Shown here: piece after piece, positions 26,972 to 34,862 of the stretch
How positions within the stretch are numbered: position 1 is the first letter of the stretch
How the letters are laid out: every line of letters begins with the position of its first letter
Origin: Atribacteria bacterium SCGC AAA255-N14
GTDB taxonomy: Bacteria; Atribacterota; JS1; SB-45; 34-128
Assembly (NCBI GenBank): GCA_000405345.1
Contig: ASPC01000002.1
Coordinates: 10,001 to 51,605, forward strand
Length of the DNA stretch: 41,605 nt
Direction of reading: 5' to 3'
Made by a program: the position numbers and the translations under genes
Notes under the pieces: generated by a model
Databases searched by the model: none
Seen by the model: only the letters and a program-made list of their open reading frames with translations
Told to the model about the DNA's origin: nothing

Positions 26972-26996
26972 TAAGATTAGCTGCCTGGCAATCTTA
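26972..26996 (-). promoter_or_regulatory. Possible expression-platform hairpin overlapping the riboswitch 3' side
   Basis: On the minus strand TAAGATT and AATCTTA (7 bp, perfect) can pair around GCCAGGCAGCT, followed by ATTTT. The first arm lies inside the 3' part of the aptamer, so the hairpin and the ligand-bound fold would exclude each other. The stem is AT-rich and the T-run short, so its terminator strength is doubtful. Confidence 0.4.
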
Positions 26997-27060
26997 CCAT
27001 TCGGATAATGGTTTAGATCCATAGCTTTGTGTACCATTCTTTCGAATAGCTTACCTTTTC
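26975..27060 (-). promoter_or_regulatory. Cyclic-di-GMP-I (GEMM-I) riboswitch
   Basis: The minus strand shows the class I aptamer core in order: GGTAAGCTATTCGAAAGAAT (P2 arm with the GAAA tetraloop), GGTACACAAAGC, TATGGATCTAAACCATT (with the CTAAA tetraloop-receptor sequence), the P3 stem CCATT...AATGG, and the 3' strand GGTAAGATTGCCAGGCAGC. Each block aligns without rearrangement to the Vibrio Vc2 aptamer as I remember it. It sits in the 5' leader of the diguanylate cyclase gene, 120 bp before its ATG. Confidence 0.85.
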
Positions 27061-27301
27061 CAATTTTAATTATACAAAATGAATTAATTTTAATGTATCA
27101 TTATAACATAACAAATATTTTTTACAAATAAAGCATCATCCTCAATATTGTATATCCCAGCAAATCCTTCTAAATAAAAAATAATAAACATTTTTCTTAA
27201 TTCCAAATCCACTATTTCTTAATTATAATATTTTAAAGAAAATGGGACCAAAGAAAATAGTTTTCCCATTTATGAACACCCCATCACCTGTCACATTTTA
27301 A
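27061..27301. other. Intergenic DNA upstream of the riboswitch; remnant element ends
   Basis: AT-rich, no gene visible. The promoter for the riboswitch transcript should lie at about 27070-27130 on the minus strand but is not resolved. 27238-27297 carries AAAATGGGACCAAAGAAAAT and a mirrored ATAGTTTTCCCATTT, resembling the degraded mobile-element ends seen elsewhere in this half of the window. Confidence 0.4.
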
Positions 27302-28111
27302 CTATTTCATTTTACCGGATAATCGGTACCAAATCATCAATCCAATTCCTCTTATCAACCTTGTTCCGCGCAATAGTGAATAAGTTTTCCCGGTATCCTT
27401 TCCTGGCTCCTGAGCGACGATATCTGCACACGATTTCCCTACTTCTTCAATGGGCACACTGAATGCTTCCAGGGCATAAGGTAATCTCTGTAAATCTTTA
27501 GTTAACCTTGGGCTTACCTTAATATCATTATAAAAATCAGTTTTGACCATACCGGGTATTACCATATGAATAGAAATAGGATGTTCTTTATATTCTTCCG
27601 CTAAATTTCTGGTAAAGCTGGCAACTGCTGCTTTGGTTAGAGCATAAGCGGTTAAATGAGGGGCTTTTTCTCCTTTGCTGCCCATGCCGCCCATATTAAT
27701 CAGAATTCCTTTCCCCTGCTTAATGAAATGGGGTATGATTATACGGGATGCCTGCATAGTTCCTGTAATGTTCACATCTACTATTTCTTTAATTTCTTCA
27801 TCGCTTAATTCATCAAAAAAACGCATTCCTGCGGATAGACCGGCATTATTTATCCACACATCTATCTGTCCCCAGGTTTTTAATGCGTAATTTAATAATT
27901 TTATCAAATCAGCATTAACAGCAACATTCGCTTTTATTCCGGAAACTTTAAAGTTTTCTTTCTGAAAAGTTTCGCAGGTTTCTTTCACTGCTGATTCTTT
28001 TCGGGAAGAAATGATTATCCTGGCACCCTGTTGGGCGCATGCCCATGCAATTACCCTGCCTATCCCCCGGGTTGAACCGGTAATTACCACAACTTTGTCT
28101 TTCAGTTTCAT
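27302..28111 (-). CDS. Short-chain dehydrogenase/reductase
   Basis: NAD(P)-dependent oxidoreductase of the classical SDR superfamily. The start is placed at the ATG at 28111 because GGAGG lies six bases upstream; the frame extends to 28162, but those 17 codons are read from a mobile-element end. From the chosen start the protein has 269 residues: TGSTRGIG cofactor loop near residue 12, NNAG, Ser in the GGMGSKG region, and the YALTK catalytic Tyr-Lys pair. A hydrophobic C-terminus (GIGLMIWYRLSGKMK) may associate with membrane. The substrate cannot be predicted. No obvious operon partners. Confidence 0.85.
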   Translation of the reverse strand: MKLKDKVVVITGSTRGIGRVIAWACAQQGARIIISSRKESAVKETCETFQKENFKVSGIKANVAVNADLIKLLNYALKTWGQIDVWINNAGLSAGMRFFDELSDEEIKEIVDVNITGTMQASRIIIPHFIKQGKGILINMGGMGSKGEKAPHLTAYALTKAAVASFTRNLAEEYKEHPISIHMVIPGMVKTDFYNDIKVSPRLTKDLQRLPYALEAFSVPIEEVGKSCADIVAQEPGKDTGKTYSLLRGTRLIRGIGLMIWYRLSGKMK

Positions 28112-28300
28112 CGCCTTCCTCCATTCGTCTATAGATAATAGGGACAGACACCAATTTATCATATTATTTTACGAGTTCTTCCTTTGGGACGTCTATCTAT
28201 AGTAATATCTAAGGCCTCCACCATCCGGTTAAGAGACTCCTCAGACCCCGTAGGTTGTCCACTAAAAGTGGCCAAATTATTGACTTAGCACACCTTTCCC
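28112..28300 (-). pseudogene. 3' remnant of a REP-associated (Y1) tyrosine transposase gene, with element end
   Basis: On the minus strand the open stretch from about 28279 to 28162 encodes LATFSGQPTGSEESLNRMVE followed by ALDITIDRRPKGRTRKII and a stop, the pattern of the C-terminal tail of REP-associated tyrosine transposases (TG[RQK]P-x-GSEEF ... GRPRK). The catalytic HUH domain is missing. Just past the stop is AATTGGTGTCTGTCCCTATT (28137-28156), the apparent element end. Two shorter related remnants are at 35510-35580 and 36545-36605. Confidence 0.65.
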
Positions 28301-28373
28301 ATTTATTCCCAATTATATTTTTTTATATTTTGTGAACTTGTGAAGTCTGAACTTCCCATCTGAAAAATCAAGA

Positions 28374-29309
28374 TCATTTTATTTTTTTAAACATGGGTTG
28401 ATATTTTTTTCCATCGATAATTGGTTCAATATGAATGGTAGTTTCAATTTCCATTTTCTCTCTTATCTTATTTTCTAATTTCTCGGAAATCCTGTGCGCT
28501 TCGCCTAATTTCATTTCAGCAGGTAACCTGATATGAAAGGTTAACTCTTTATTGTCACCATACTTATGACAATGAAGGTGATGTAATAAAACATCCTGTG
28601 ACATATTATCGGTTACAATTTTCTCAATTTCTTTTTTGAAATCTTCTGCTGGTTCTTTCCCGATTAAGGTACTTACTGACTCTTTCAAAATAATATAAGT
28701 AGTATAAAATATGACCAATGATACTATAATGCCCATAACACTATCCACCCACCAAAAATACCTTCCAGTAAAAATTCCGACTAAAATCATAAGGGATACC
28801 AGGGCATCGCTCCGGTGGTGCCAGCCATCAGCAATAAGCGAGCGTGCATTAATTTTTTTCCCGGCACCTATTGAAAACTGTGCCAATCCCTCTTTTACTA
28901 TTACAGAAATTACAAATACTATTATGGCCAAAGTGCTATAGACAGCAGATTGCTGATTGTTAAATCTCTGAACTGATGCAATTAGAAAATTAAATCCCAC
29001 TATCGCTAACATAGTGCCAATGATAACCGAGCTGACTACTTCTGCCTGGCCATGACCAAAGGGATGTTCCTTATCAGCTGGCTTAGAGGAGATTTTGAAA
29101 CCTATAATTACCACCAGTGAAGTGAGTGAGTCAGAAAAAGTATGCCAGGCGTCAGCGATTATAGCTATAGAAAAGGTCTTCACTCCCACCCAATATTTCA
29201 AACCAAAAAGAAGAGTATTTAGAATGATAGAGATTACTCCTTCTAAATATCCCAAAAATATCTTATGTTCTTTTGATACCGGTGCTTTAGAATTAGATTT
29301 TGAAAACAA
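28374..29309 (-). CDS. Cation diffusion facilitator (CDF) metal exporter
   Basis: Proton-coupled efflux of Zn2+ or a related divalent metal across the inner membrane. 311 residues with about six helices. Metal-site motifs are DAWHTFSD in helix 2 and DGWHHRSD in helix 5, both of the form DxxHxxxD, as in zinc/cadmium-type CDFs. The C-terminal cytoplasmic domain is His-rich (HHLHCHKYGD) and probably senses metal. Translation starts at a TTG (29309) with GGAG eight bases before it. It lies 100 bp downstream of a MarR regulator with zinc-like His residues, and a TTAACTA inverted repeat sits in the gap, so metal-dependent control is likely. Confidence 0.92.
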   Translation of the reverse strand: MFSKSNSKAPVSKEHKIFLGYLEGVISIILNTLLFGLKYWVGVKTFSIAIIADAWHTFSDSLTSLVVIIGFKISSKPADKEHPFGHGQAEVVSSVIIGTMLAIVGFNFLIASVQRFNNQQSAVYSTLAIIVFVISVIVKEGLAQFSIGAGKKINARSLIADGWHHRSDALVSLMILVGIFTGRYFWWVDSVMGIIVSLVIFYTTYIILKESVSTLIGKEPAEDFKKEIEKIVTDNMSQDVLLHHLHCHKYGDNKELTFHIRLPAEMKLGEAHRISEKLENKIREKMEIETTIHIEPIIDGKKYQPMFKKIK

Positions 29310-29377
29310 TGTTTCTACTCCTTTATTTTGAATAAATATTTAAATAATAAAAATATTTTGCTTATTTTTAGTTCACA

Positions 29378-29396
29378 TTAACTAACTTATAGTTAA
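29378..29396. promoter_or_regulatory. Candidate MarR operator before the CDF gene
   Basis: TTAACTA-ACTTA-TAGTTAA: a perfect 7-bp inverted repeat with a five-base spacer, in the gap between the marR stop and the CDF start. It resembles the TTAAC...GTTAA boxes of AdcR/ZitR-type zinc regulators. A related box lies at 29913-29930 upstream of marR. Confidence 0.6.
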
Positions 29397-29409
29397 AATA
29401 TTTATTTTT

Positions 29410-29832
29410 CTAATCTACTATCTTTCTTAATAAGTTAATAAGGGATTTCAATTCACCTTCAGTTAACTTTGAAGTAAACATATTGGAAATTCTCATATGA
29501 ATTTTGCTGTGTACTTTTTCAATCTCTTTTCCTTTTTGTGCCATATGTATATGCGAAACCCTTCTATCCTCATCAGACTTTACTTTCCGGATAAATCCTT
29601 TTTCTTCAAATTTATCAATAATAGCTGTAATAGAAGGCTTGCTTAAATTTAATTCGGTTGCAAGCTCACTCAAATTGGGATTATCCAAATTTGAAATTAC
29701 TTCAAGATAATGCATTTGCTTTCCGGTAAGCTCTGAAAATCTACTCCCGGTTATTGTTTTTTCCTCTATTTTTGCTATTTCAGTAGTGAGTAAAGTTATA
29801 ATATCTGTTAACATATAATCTTCTTTTTCCAT
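29410..29832 (-). CDS. MarR-family regulator, possibly zinc-responsive (AdcR/ZitR-like)
   Basis: 140 residues. The winged helix spans about residues 33-100, with the recognition-helix stretch LSELATELNLSKPSITAIID and the wing EDRRVSHIHM. Two features suggest zinc sensing: a His in GKQMHYLEV, placed like His42 of AdcR, and HSKIH (an HxxxH pair) in the dimerisation helix, like AdcR His108/His112. This comparison is from memory. Its downstream neighbour, a CDF exporter, fits a metal role. GGGAG precedes the ATG by four bases. Inverted repeats at 29854-29871 and 29913-29930 upstream suggest autoregulation. Confidence 0.85.
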   Translation of the reverse strand: MEKEDYMLTDIITLLTTEIAKIEEKTITGSRFSELTGKQMHYLEVISNLDNPNLSELATELNLSKPSITAIIDKFEEKGFIRKVKSDEDRRVSHIHMAQKGKEIEKVHSKIHMRISNMFTSKLTEGELKSLINLLRKIVD

Positions 29833-29853
29833 TTTACTCCCTCTAAAATATAA

Positions 29854-29930
29854 TTAGTTTATATTTACTAACTTTATAACATATAAAATTTATTTTGTCA
29901 ATAGTTTAAAATTTAACTAACATAGTTTAA
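29854..29930. promoter_or_regulatory. Candidate operator pair upstream of marR
   Basis: TTAGTTTATATTTACTAA (29854-29871) is an imperfect 18-bp palindrome 22 bp before the marR ATG. TTAACTAACATAGTTTAA (29913-29930) resembles the TTAACTA-N5-TAGTTAA box in front of the CDF gene. An overlapping TAGTTTAAAATTTAACTA at 29902-29919 adds a further half-site. Nothing else is visible in 29931-30125 besides an element end (AATAGGGACA at 30067). Confidence 0.5.
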
Positions 29931-30125
29931 ACAATTTTTCTATTTAAACATAATATTTTTTTGATAATCCAATCAAGCACTTCATTAAATATCCTGGGTC
30001 TATAATTAAAAAAATTATTTTATAACTATAAAATAATCTAAAAACATTAGGATAATCAAATAACTAATAGGGACAAAATAAATAAGGACAGCTATTTATT
30101 AATTTATTTATATTCCTCCTAGTTT

Positions 30126-31415
30126 TTAAGTAACGGCATCCCTGACCTGATCGTACTTTTCTTGCTCTCCCCTGTCAATGATCTCCCGCAGAGCTTCTAC
30201 AACCTGCCATACTTCATAAAAGGTATTATAAAGAGCCACAGGGGCCAAGCGTATAATATTAGGATAACGGAAATCGGGAATAATATTCCTATCCTTTAAT
30301 GCCTTGTTGATCCGGACAGCATCCTCGTGCTCTATGGCTACATGACCACCCCGCCGCTTTTCTTCCAGCGGGGTCCCGATACGAAAATTATAAGGAGGAA
30401 CGGTTAAGCCCTTCTCATTTAATAAGAAAATGAGATAAGAAGTGAGCTTTAAAGATTTCTCCCTTACCCGGTTTATGCCTGCTTCCTGAAATATCTTGAG
30501 CGAACCTTCCAGGGGCGCCAGGCTTAGAAGGTGAGGAGTTCCAATTTGCCATCCCCCCGCACCTTCCGCTTTTTCAAATTCCAGAGACATCTCAAATTGT
30601 TTATCCTTACGATAGCCCCACCATCCTGCCAAGGAAGAACTTTCAGTAAAATGCCTTTTATTAATATAGAGGCTGGCAACACCTCCAGGCCCGTTATTCA
30701 TATACTTGTAATTGCACCAGAAAGCAAAATCTACACCCCACCGATCAAAATAATGAGGAACAGCCCCTATGGAATGACTGCAGTCAAAACCTATGGGGAT
30801 ACCTCTTTCCCCCGCTTTTCGAGCCAGATATTCCATATCTAAAAGCTGACCACTGCGATAAAGGACCGAAGGCAGAAGAACCAGGGCAACCTCATCCTTC
30901 ATGGCTTCAACAATATCTTCTTCTTCCAGAAAACGACCATCCCGACTCTTGATTAGTACCAGGTTCTCCCAGGGATTGAGCCGCTTTAATCTAATTTGAC
31001 TTTCCAGGGCATAAATATCAGAAGGAAAGTTCAGCTCATCGGCCAGGATTTTTGTCTTTTTTCCCCGAGGATGATAAAAAGTCCCCACCAGGGTGTGTAG
31101 GTTCACCGTGGTAGAAGATGTGGCCACCACTTCTTCCGGCATAGCTCCTACCAGGGGAGCCTGTCTCCTGCCCAGCTCTTCTGCATAATCAAACCAGGCA
31201 GGTTCAGCATCCAGCCAACCATTAATACCCAGGCCCTTCCACTGGTCAAGAAACCGCAGCAAAACCTCTTCCGCATCCTGAGATAAAAGACCCAGAGAAT
31301 TTCCGTCCATATAAATCTTACCCGGTGGAAGGTAAAAACGCTGTTGAAAACAAGACAATAGATCCTCTTTGTCCAAAACATGAGCTCCTTCTTTGCTGTT
31401 TTTAAATAAAAACAT
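30126..31415 (-). CDS. kynU: Kynureninase
   Basis: PLP enzyme splitting L-kynurenine to anthranilate and alanine (3-hydroxykynurenine is also used). 429 residues, full length. The PLP lysine is Lys237 in WCNYKYMNNGPGG; Asp211 in GFDCSHSIGAVPH contacts the pyridine nitrogen; FYHPRG and the C-terminal RIAPVALY-like IRLAPVALYNTFYEV are family hallmarks. GAGGAG lies eight bases before the ATG. The dioxygenase, formamidase and anthranilate genes that usually accompany it are absent. Codon use is visibly richer in G and C than in the genes at 20-29 kb, which suggests acquisition. Confidence 0.94.
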   Translation of the reverse strand: MFLFKNSKEGAHVLDKEDLLSCFQQRFYLPPGKIYMDGNSLGLLSQDAEEVLLRFLDQWKGLGINGWLDAEPAWFDYAEELGRRQAPLVGAMPEEVVATSSTTVNLHTLVGTFYHPRGKKTKILADELNFPSDIYALESQIRLKRLNPWENLVLIKSRDGRFLEEEDIVEAMKDEVALVLLPSVLYRSGQLLDMEYLARKAGERGIPIGFDCSHSIGAVPHYFDRWGVDFAFWCNYKYMNNGPGGVASLYINKRHFTESSSLAGWWGYRKDKQFEMSLEFEKAEGAGGWQIGTPHLLSLAPLEGSLKIFQEAGINRVREKSLKLTSYLIFLLNEKGLTVPPYNFRIGTPLEEKRRGGHVAIEHEDAVRINKALKDRNIIPDFRYPNIIRLAPVALYNTFYEVWQVVEALREIIDRGEQEKYDQVRDAVT

Positions 31416-31513
31416 AACTACTTCTCCTCATCTCTACAGACACTAAAACACTTCACATATCCGTAGATTATGTTTTTAAAAAAATGGGAAGTGTTGTTTT
31501 TGATTATTATTTA

Positions 31514-32713
31514 TTAATCTTGATAGATATCGCTAATTTTTTTACCTTTTTTTAAGATCAGGTGTACGTTTTTTAATTCATCCGGAATATTTATTTCCTG
31601 GGGACATTTTTCAAGGCAGATTCCACAATTTATACATAGTGATGCATTTCCGTTAGATTTTGTCTTGTTTAACTTTTTCGTAGAGTTAGCCATTTTATTA
31701 TAATCCCTTTTATGCAGCCATTTACGAACATTGCTTTTTTCCAGGGCTACATTGTTTAAGATAGCAAAATTCTGGGGAATATTTACGCCTGAGGGACAGG
31801 GTAAACAATATTTACAGGATGTGCAGGGAACCAATATTTTCTTACGATAAATTTTAATTAAATTATCTATTATGCTCAGATCTTCTTCATGTAAAGAATT
31901 TACTCCGGATCTGTCAGCACTATCACAATTTTCATTTAACATTTGCAAATTTCCCATTCCGCTTAAAACCACTGATATTTCCGGAAGATTCCACAAATAT
32001 TGTAGTGCCCAATCAACTGGAGATCTTTCTATTTTAGACCTTTCCATAACTTCCCATGCTTCAGCTGGCGGGTTTGCCAATTTTCCTCCTTTTAGGGGTT
32101 CCATAATAACCACTGCCATTCCTTTTCCCGCTGCATATTTTAAACCTTCGGTCGTTGCCTGGATCGCTGTATCTATGTAATTATATTGTATTTGTACAAC
32201 ATCCCAATGATAAAAATCTACAATCTCTTTAAACACCGGTAATGTATCATGAAAGGAAAAACCGATATACTTGATTTTTCCTTTCTTTTTAGCATCTATC
32301 ATTTTATCAATTAAATTATATTTTTTTAATTTTTCCAACCCTGATTTATTCATTGAATGAAAAAGATAAGTATCTAAATAATCAGTTTGCAGTTTTTTTA
32401 ATTGTTTATTTAAAAAATTATCAAAATCTTCTGCTTTGTTCACCAAAAATAACGGGCTTTTGGTAACCAGATGCACTTTTTCTCTATAGCCGTCCTGAAG
32501 TGCAATTCCAACAATTTTCTCGCTTGCACCAAAATGATATACCCATGCAGTATCTATATAATTAATTCCTTTGTCGACTGCACTTTTAATCAGTTTAATT
32601 GACTTTGGCATATCAGCCTGTAAAGGCATCAATTTTTTTGTTGGAAGCCTCATACAACCCAATCCCAGAGCTGATACTTTAAAGCTGGTGGAACCAAATT
32701 TTCGATACTTCAT
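31514..32713 (-). CDS. Aldo/keto reductase with C-terminal ferredoxin-like domain
   Basis: 399 residues from the chosen start. The N-terminal part is an aldo/keto reductase barrel (RKFGSTSFKVSALGLGCMRL at the start, DTAWVYHFGASEKIVGIAL with the catalytic Asp and Tyr). The C-terminal part has two cysteine clusters, CTSCKYCLPC followed by P, and CINCGICLEKC followed by P, for two [4Fe-4S] centres. This fused form is common in anaerobes, where its physiological substrate is unknown. The start is the ATG at 32713, preceded by GGAGG; the ATG at 32725 is itself fused to that ribosome-binding site. Confidence 0.9.
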   Translation of the reverse strand: MKYRKFGSTSFKVSALGLGCMRLPTKKLMPLQADMPKSIKLIKSAVDKGINYIDTAWVYHFGASEKIVGIALQDGYREKVHLVTKSPLFLVNKAEDFDNFLNKQLKKLQTDYLDTYLFHSMNKSGLEKLKKYNLIDKMIDAKKKGKIKYIGFSFHDTLPVFKEIVDFYHWDVVQIQYNYIDTAIQATTEGLKYAAGKGMAVVIMEPLKGGKLANPPAEAWEVMERSKIERSPVDWALQYLWNLPEISVVLSGMGNLQMLNENCDSADRSGVNSLHEEDLSIIDNLIKIYRKKILVPCTSCKYCLPCPSGVNIPQNFAILNNVALEKSNVRKWLHKRDYNKMANSTKKLNKTKSNGNASLCINCGICLEKCPQEINIPDELKNVHLILKKGKKISDIYQD

Positions 32714-32744
32714 AAAATCCTCCATATATTACTAACAACTAATT

Positions 32745-32796
32745 ATTTTAATAGGGACACATCCTATTTTATTTTAATAGGAACACATCCTATTTT
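32745..32796. repeat. Tandem 26-bp hairpin repeat (two units)
   Basis: Two adjacent copies of ATTTTAATAGGGACACATCC followed by TATTTT differ at a single base (GGGACAC in one, GGAACAC in the other). Each contains AATAGG...CCTATT and can form a hairpin. They lie between the stop of the glutaminyl cyclase and the start of the aldo/keto reductase gene, both on the minus strand. They may act as a transcription end signal; they also match the element ends at 28137-28156. Confidence 0.7.
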
Positions 32797-32798
32797 TT

Positions 32799-33632
32799 TT
32801 ATGGTTTAGCTTCTCCTTTGGATTCTGCAGTCCCCTGCCCTATCAATTCAATCTCAAAAAGTTTTGGCCAAAATTTTCCAGTCATAAACAACCGACTATT
32901 CTTTAGGTCATAGGCAATACCATTAAGAACATCAACTGTTTCACTATCGTCTTTTAGACTTAAAATACCTTTCAGGTCTATCCAACCAATTACCTGGCCG
33001 GTTAGTGGATCGATTCTGGCAATACGTTCTGTCTGCCATATATTGGCATAGATTTCCCCTTGAATATATTCTAATTCATTGATTCTGGTCACAGGAATAT
33101 TGTTTGCGGAAACTTCAATCTGACTAATTTCCTCAAAGGTTTCGGGGTCTAAGAAATGCAAGGTTGCTGTACCGTCACTCATGATTAGATGTTTTCCATC
33201 ATGGGCAATACCCCAACCTTCATCCGGATAATTAAACTCTTGTAATAATTTAAAACTGTATTTATCATAGACAAAACCGATATGAGATTGCCAGGTCAAC
33301 TGGATAATCTTGTTCCCATAGAGGGTCACCCCTTCACCAAAAAATTGAGATGACAGTTCACGAATTTGTAAGATTTCTCCTGTTTCTAATTTCACTCTAC
33401 GCAAGTTGGAATATCCACGAAGACCTGTTCCTTCATATAAAACACCATCTTCAAATACCAATCCTTCTGTGAAAGCACTTCTATCATGAGGATAAGTATT
33501 GACAACCTTATAGGTATAAACCGGAATAACATTAGAATTGGCGGAAGGCTCTAGATTCGAGTAATGATAAATAAAAAAAACTCCAGTTAATGCCAAGAGC
33601 CCGATAACCGATATTTTGATAAATCGATTCAT
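32799..33632 (-). CDS. Glutaminyl-peptide cyclotransferase (plant/bacterial type)
   Basis: Converts N-terminal Gln of peptides to pyroglutamate. 277 residues. A signal or anchor helix spans about residues 5-24. A five-bladed-propeller-like region follows, with the family motifs YPHDRSAFTEGLVF, YEGTGLRGYSNLRRV, FFGEGVTLYGNKIIQLTW, GWGIAHDGKHLIMSDGTATL and LNGIAYD (Glu_cyclase_2 family). It should act outside the cytoplasmic membrane. AAAGGAA precedes the ATG. It lies next to the split protease on the same strand; the two could be cotranscribed in the rebuilt arrangement. Confidence 0.9.
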   Translation of the reverse strand: MNRFIKISVIGLLALTGVFFIYHYSNLEPSANSNVIPVYTYKVVNTYPHDRSAFTEGLVFEDGVLYEGTGLRGYSNLRRVKLETGEILQIRELSSQFFGEGVTLYGNKIIQLTWQSHIGFVYDKYSFKLLQEFNYPDEGWGIAHDGKHLIMSDGTATLHFLDPETFEEISQIEVSANNIPVTRINELEYIQGEIYANIWQTERIARIDPLTGQVIGWIDLKGILSLKDDSETVDVLNGIAYDLKNSRLFMTGKFWPKLFEIELIGQGTAESKGEAKP

Positions 33633-33701
33633 GGTAATTTCCTTTTATGCCTTCTATCGCCAATAGATAACGGAAATAACGGGGGAGATTTAAACTGTTA
33701 T

Positions 33702-34862
33702 TTATTTCATTAAATCTTCCGAACGATCAAAAGGAATCCGGTAGATTTCCAGAATTTCCTCATGTGTATTTTTTGCCATCTCCCGGTCAATCACAATTTT
33801 CTGGTCCCACTTATTCTCCAGTATGATATAATCATCCTGAATTGCTTCCACTTTTGCAACAAAATCATTCAAATTCCATATCTTTTCGCCGTTAACAGTA
33901 TCAACCACCCAGCTATTTACATTTTGATAGCCTTCATTGACATCGGCTGCTAAAGATTTTAATAAAACCACCACTTGCTGACCTTCTTTTTCGGGAATAT
34001 TATTCTGCAAGTGATAGATTAATTCCGTGGGGGCAGACTGATACCACTGTGAACCCCAGATATGCAATAAATTTCTACTTAAAGGACAAAAGATCAAACC
34101 ACCATAGATATAATAGGAAGGCAATGTCTCATATTGTTCCATGGGAACAAGCTGATCTTTCTGTGAAGATCGATAGAGATTAACATCTAAGGAAATTTTT
34201 TCACCATTTCTTAAAATGTCCATTTGAATGTTTTCGCCAATCTGTTTTTCCTGAATGGCATAAGTCAATTGAGTCCTTTCGTGGGTTCTAAATTCGATGG
34301 TCCCATCATTACCCACTTTATAATTTCCGATAGATAGCAAAATATCATTAGTCTGCAAGTTTCCGTCGGATGGTGACCCAGGAATGATTTGATTGATCAG
34401 AACACCGCTCATGTCTTTCTCCATTTGATAATATTCTCTCAAACCCTTATTCTCCATATCCTGCAAGTTCACACCCAGGCTGGGGTAACCGTCATAAGTA
34501 CCATCCATTAAATCATCGAAAAAGTGACGGATAACCGTCACCGGTACCATATAACCGATATTTTGAGAAGTAGGAATACCCTGCATAACCACTCCGACGA
34601 TCTTATCGTCCACCAAAACCGGACCACCGCTATTTCCAGGATTGATGGCGGCATCGATTTGTCCGGCTAAAAATACCGAAGAACTATGGACATATGGCTG
34701 ATGTTCAATTCGAGATATAATCCCCTTAGTGATGCTTAACATATCACCACCCATAGGAAATCCATAGACCAGAACTTCCTGTTGAGGTTCAGGTAGTTCT
34801 CCCAAGGTTAAAAAAGGCTGATCTTCAAAAAATGCCGGATCTTCTACTTTTATTAGAAGCAA
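33702..34862 (-). CDS. Deg/HtrA-type serine protease, C-terminal part (5' end missing)
   Basis: 386 codons of a trypsin-fold protease followed by PDZ-like domains. It keeps the catalytic Ser in NPGNSGGP and the oxyanion strand QNIGYMVPV, then a PDZ segment (GVLINQIIPGSPSDGNLQTNDIL) and a further C-terminal domain. The His and Asp of the triad are missing. They are found in the fragment at 41135-41605, and the two share 95 bp (34764-34858) identically. Spliced at that repeat they give an open frame of about 509 residues, the size of the plant DegP9-like group. The apparent first residues MLL come from the junction. No ribosome-binding site is seen at 34862. Confidence 0.85.
   Translation of the reverse strand: MLLIKVEDPAFFEDQPFLTLGELPEPQQEVLVYGFPMGGDMLSITKGIISRIEHQPYVHSSSVFLAGQIDAAINPGNSGGPVLVDDKIVGVVMQGIPTSQNIGYMVPVTVIRHFFDDLMDGTYDGYPSLGVNLQDMENKGLREYYQMEKDMSGVLINQIIPGSPSDGNLQTNDILLSIGNYKVGNDGTIEFRTHERTQLTYAIQEKQIGENIQMDILRNGEKISLDVNLYRSSQKDQLVPMEQYETLPSYYIYGGLIFCPLSRNLLHIWGSQWYQSAPTELIYHLQNNIPEKEGQQVVVLLKSLAADVNEGYQNVNSWVVDTVNGEKIWNLNDFVAKVEAIQDDYIILENKWDQKIVIDREMAKNTHEEILEIYRIPFDRSEDLMK
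34764..34858 (-). repeat. 95-bp inverted repeat, left copy
   Basis: Read on the minus strand (34858 to 34764) it is identical, base for base, to 41511-41605 on the plus strand. It encodes IKVEDPAFFEDQPFLTLGEL and the next 11 residues of the protease. Identity ends sharply at 34858/41511, where the last preceding base differs. Confidence 0.97.
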
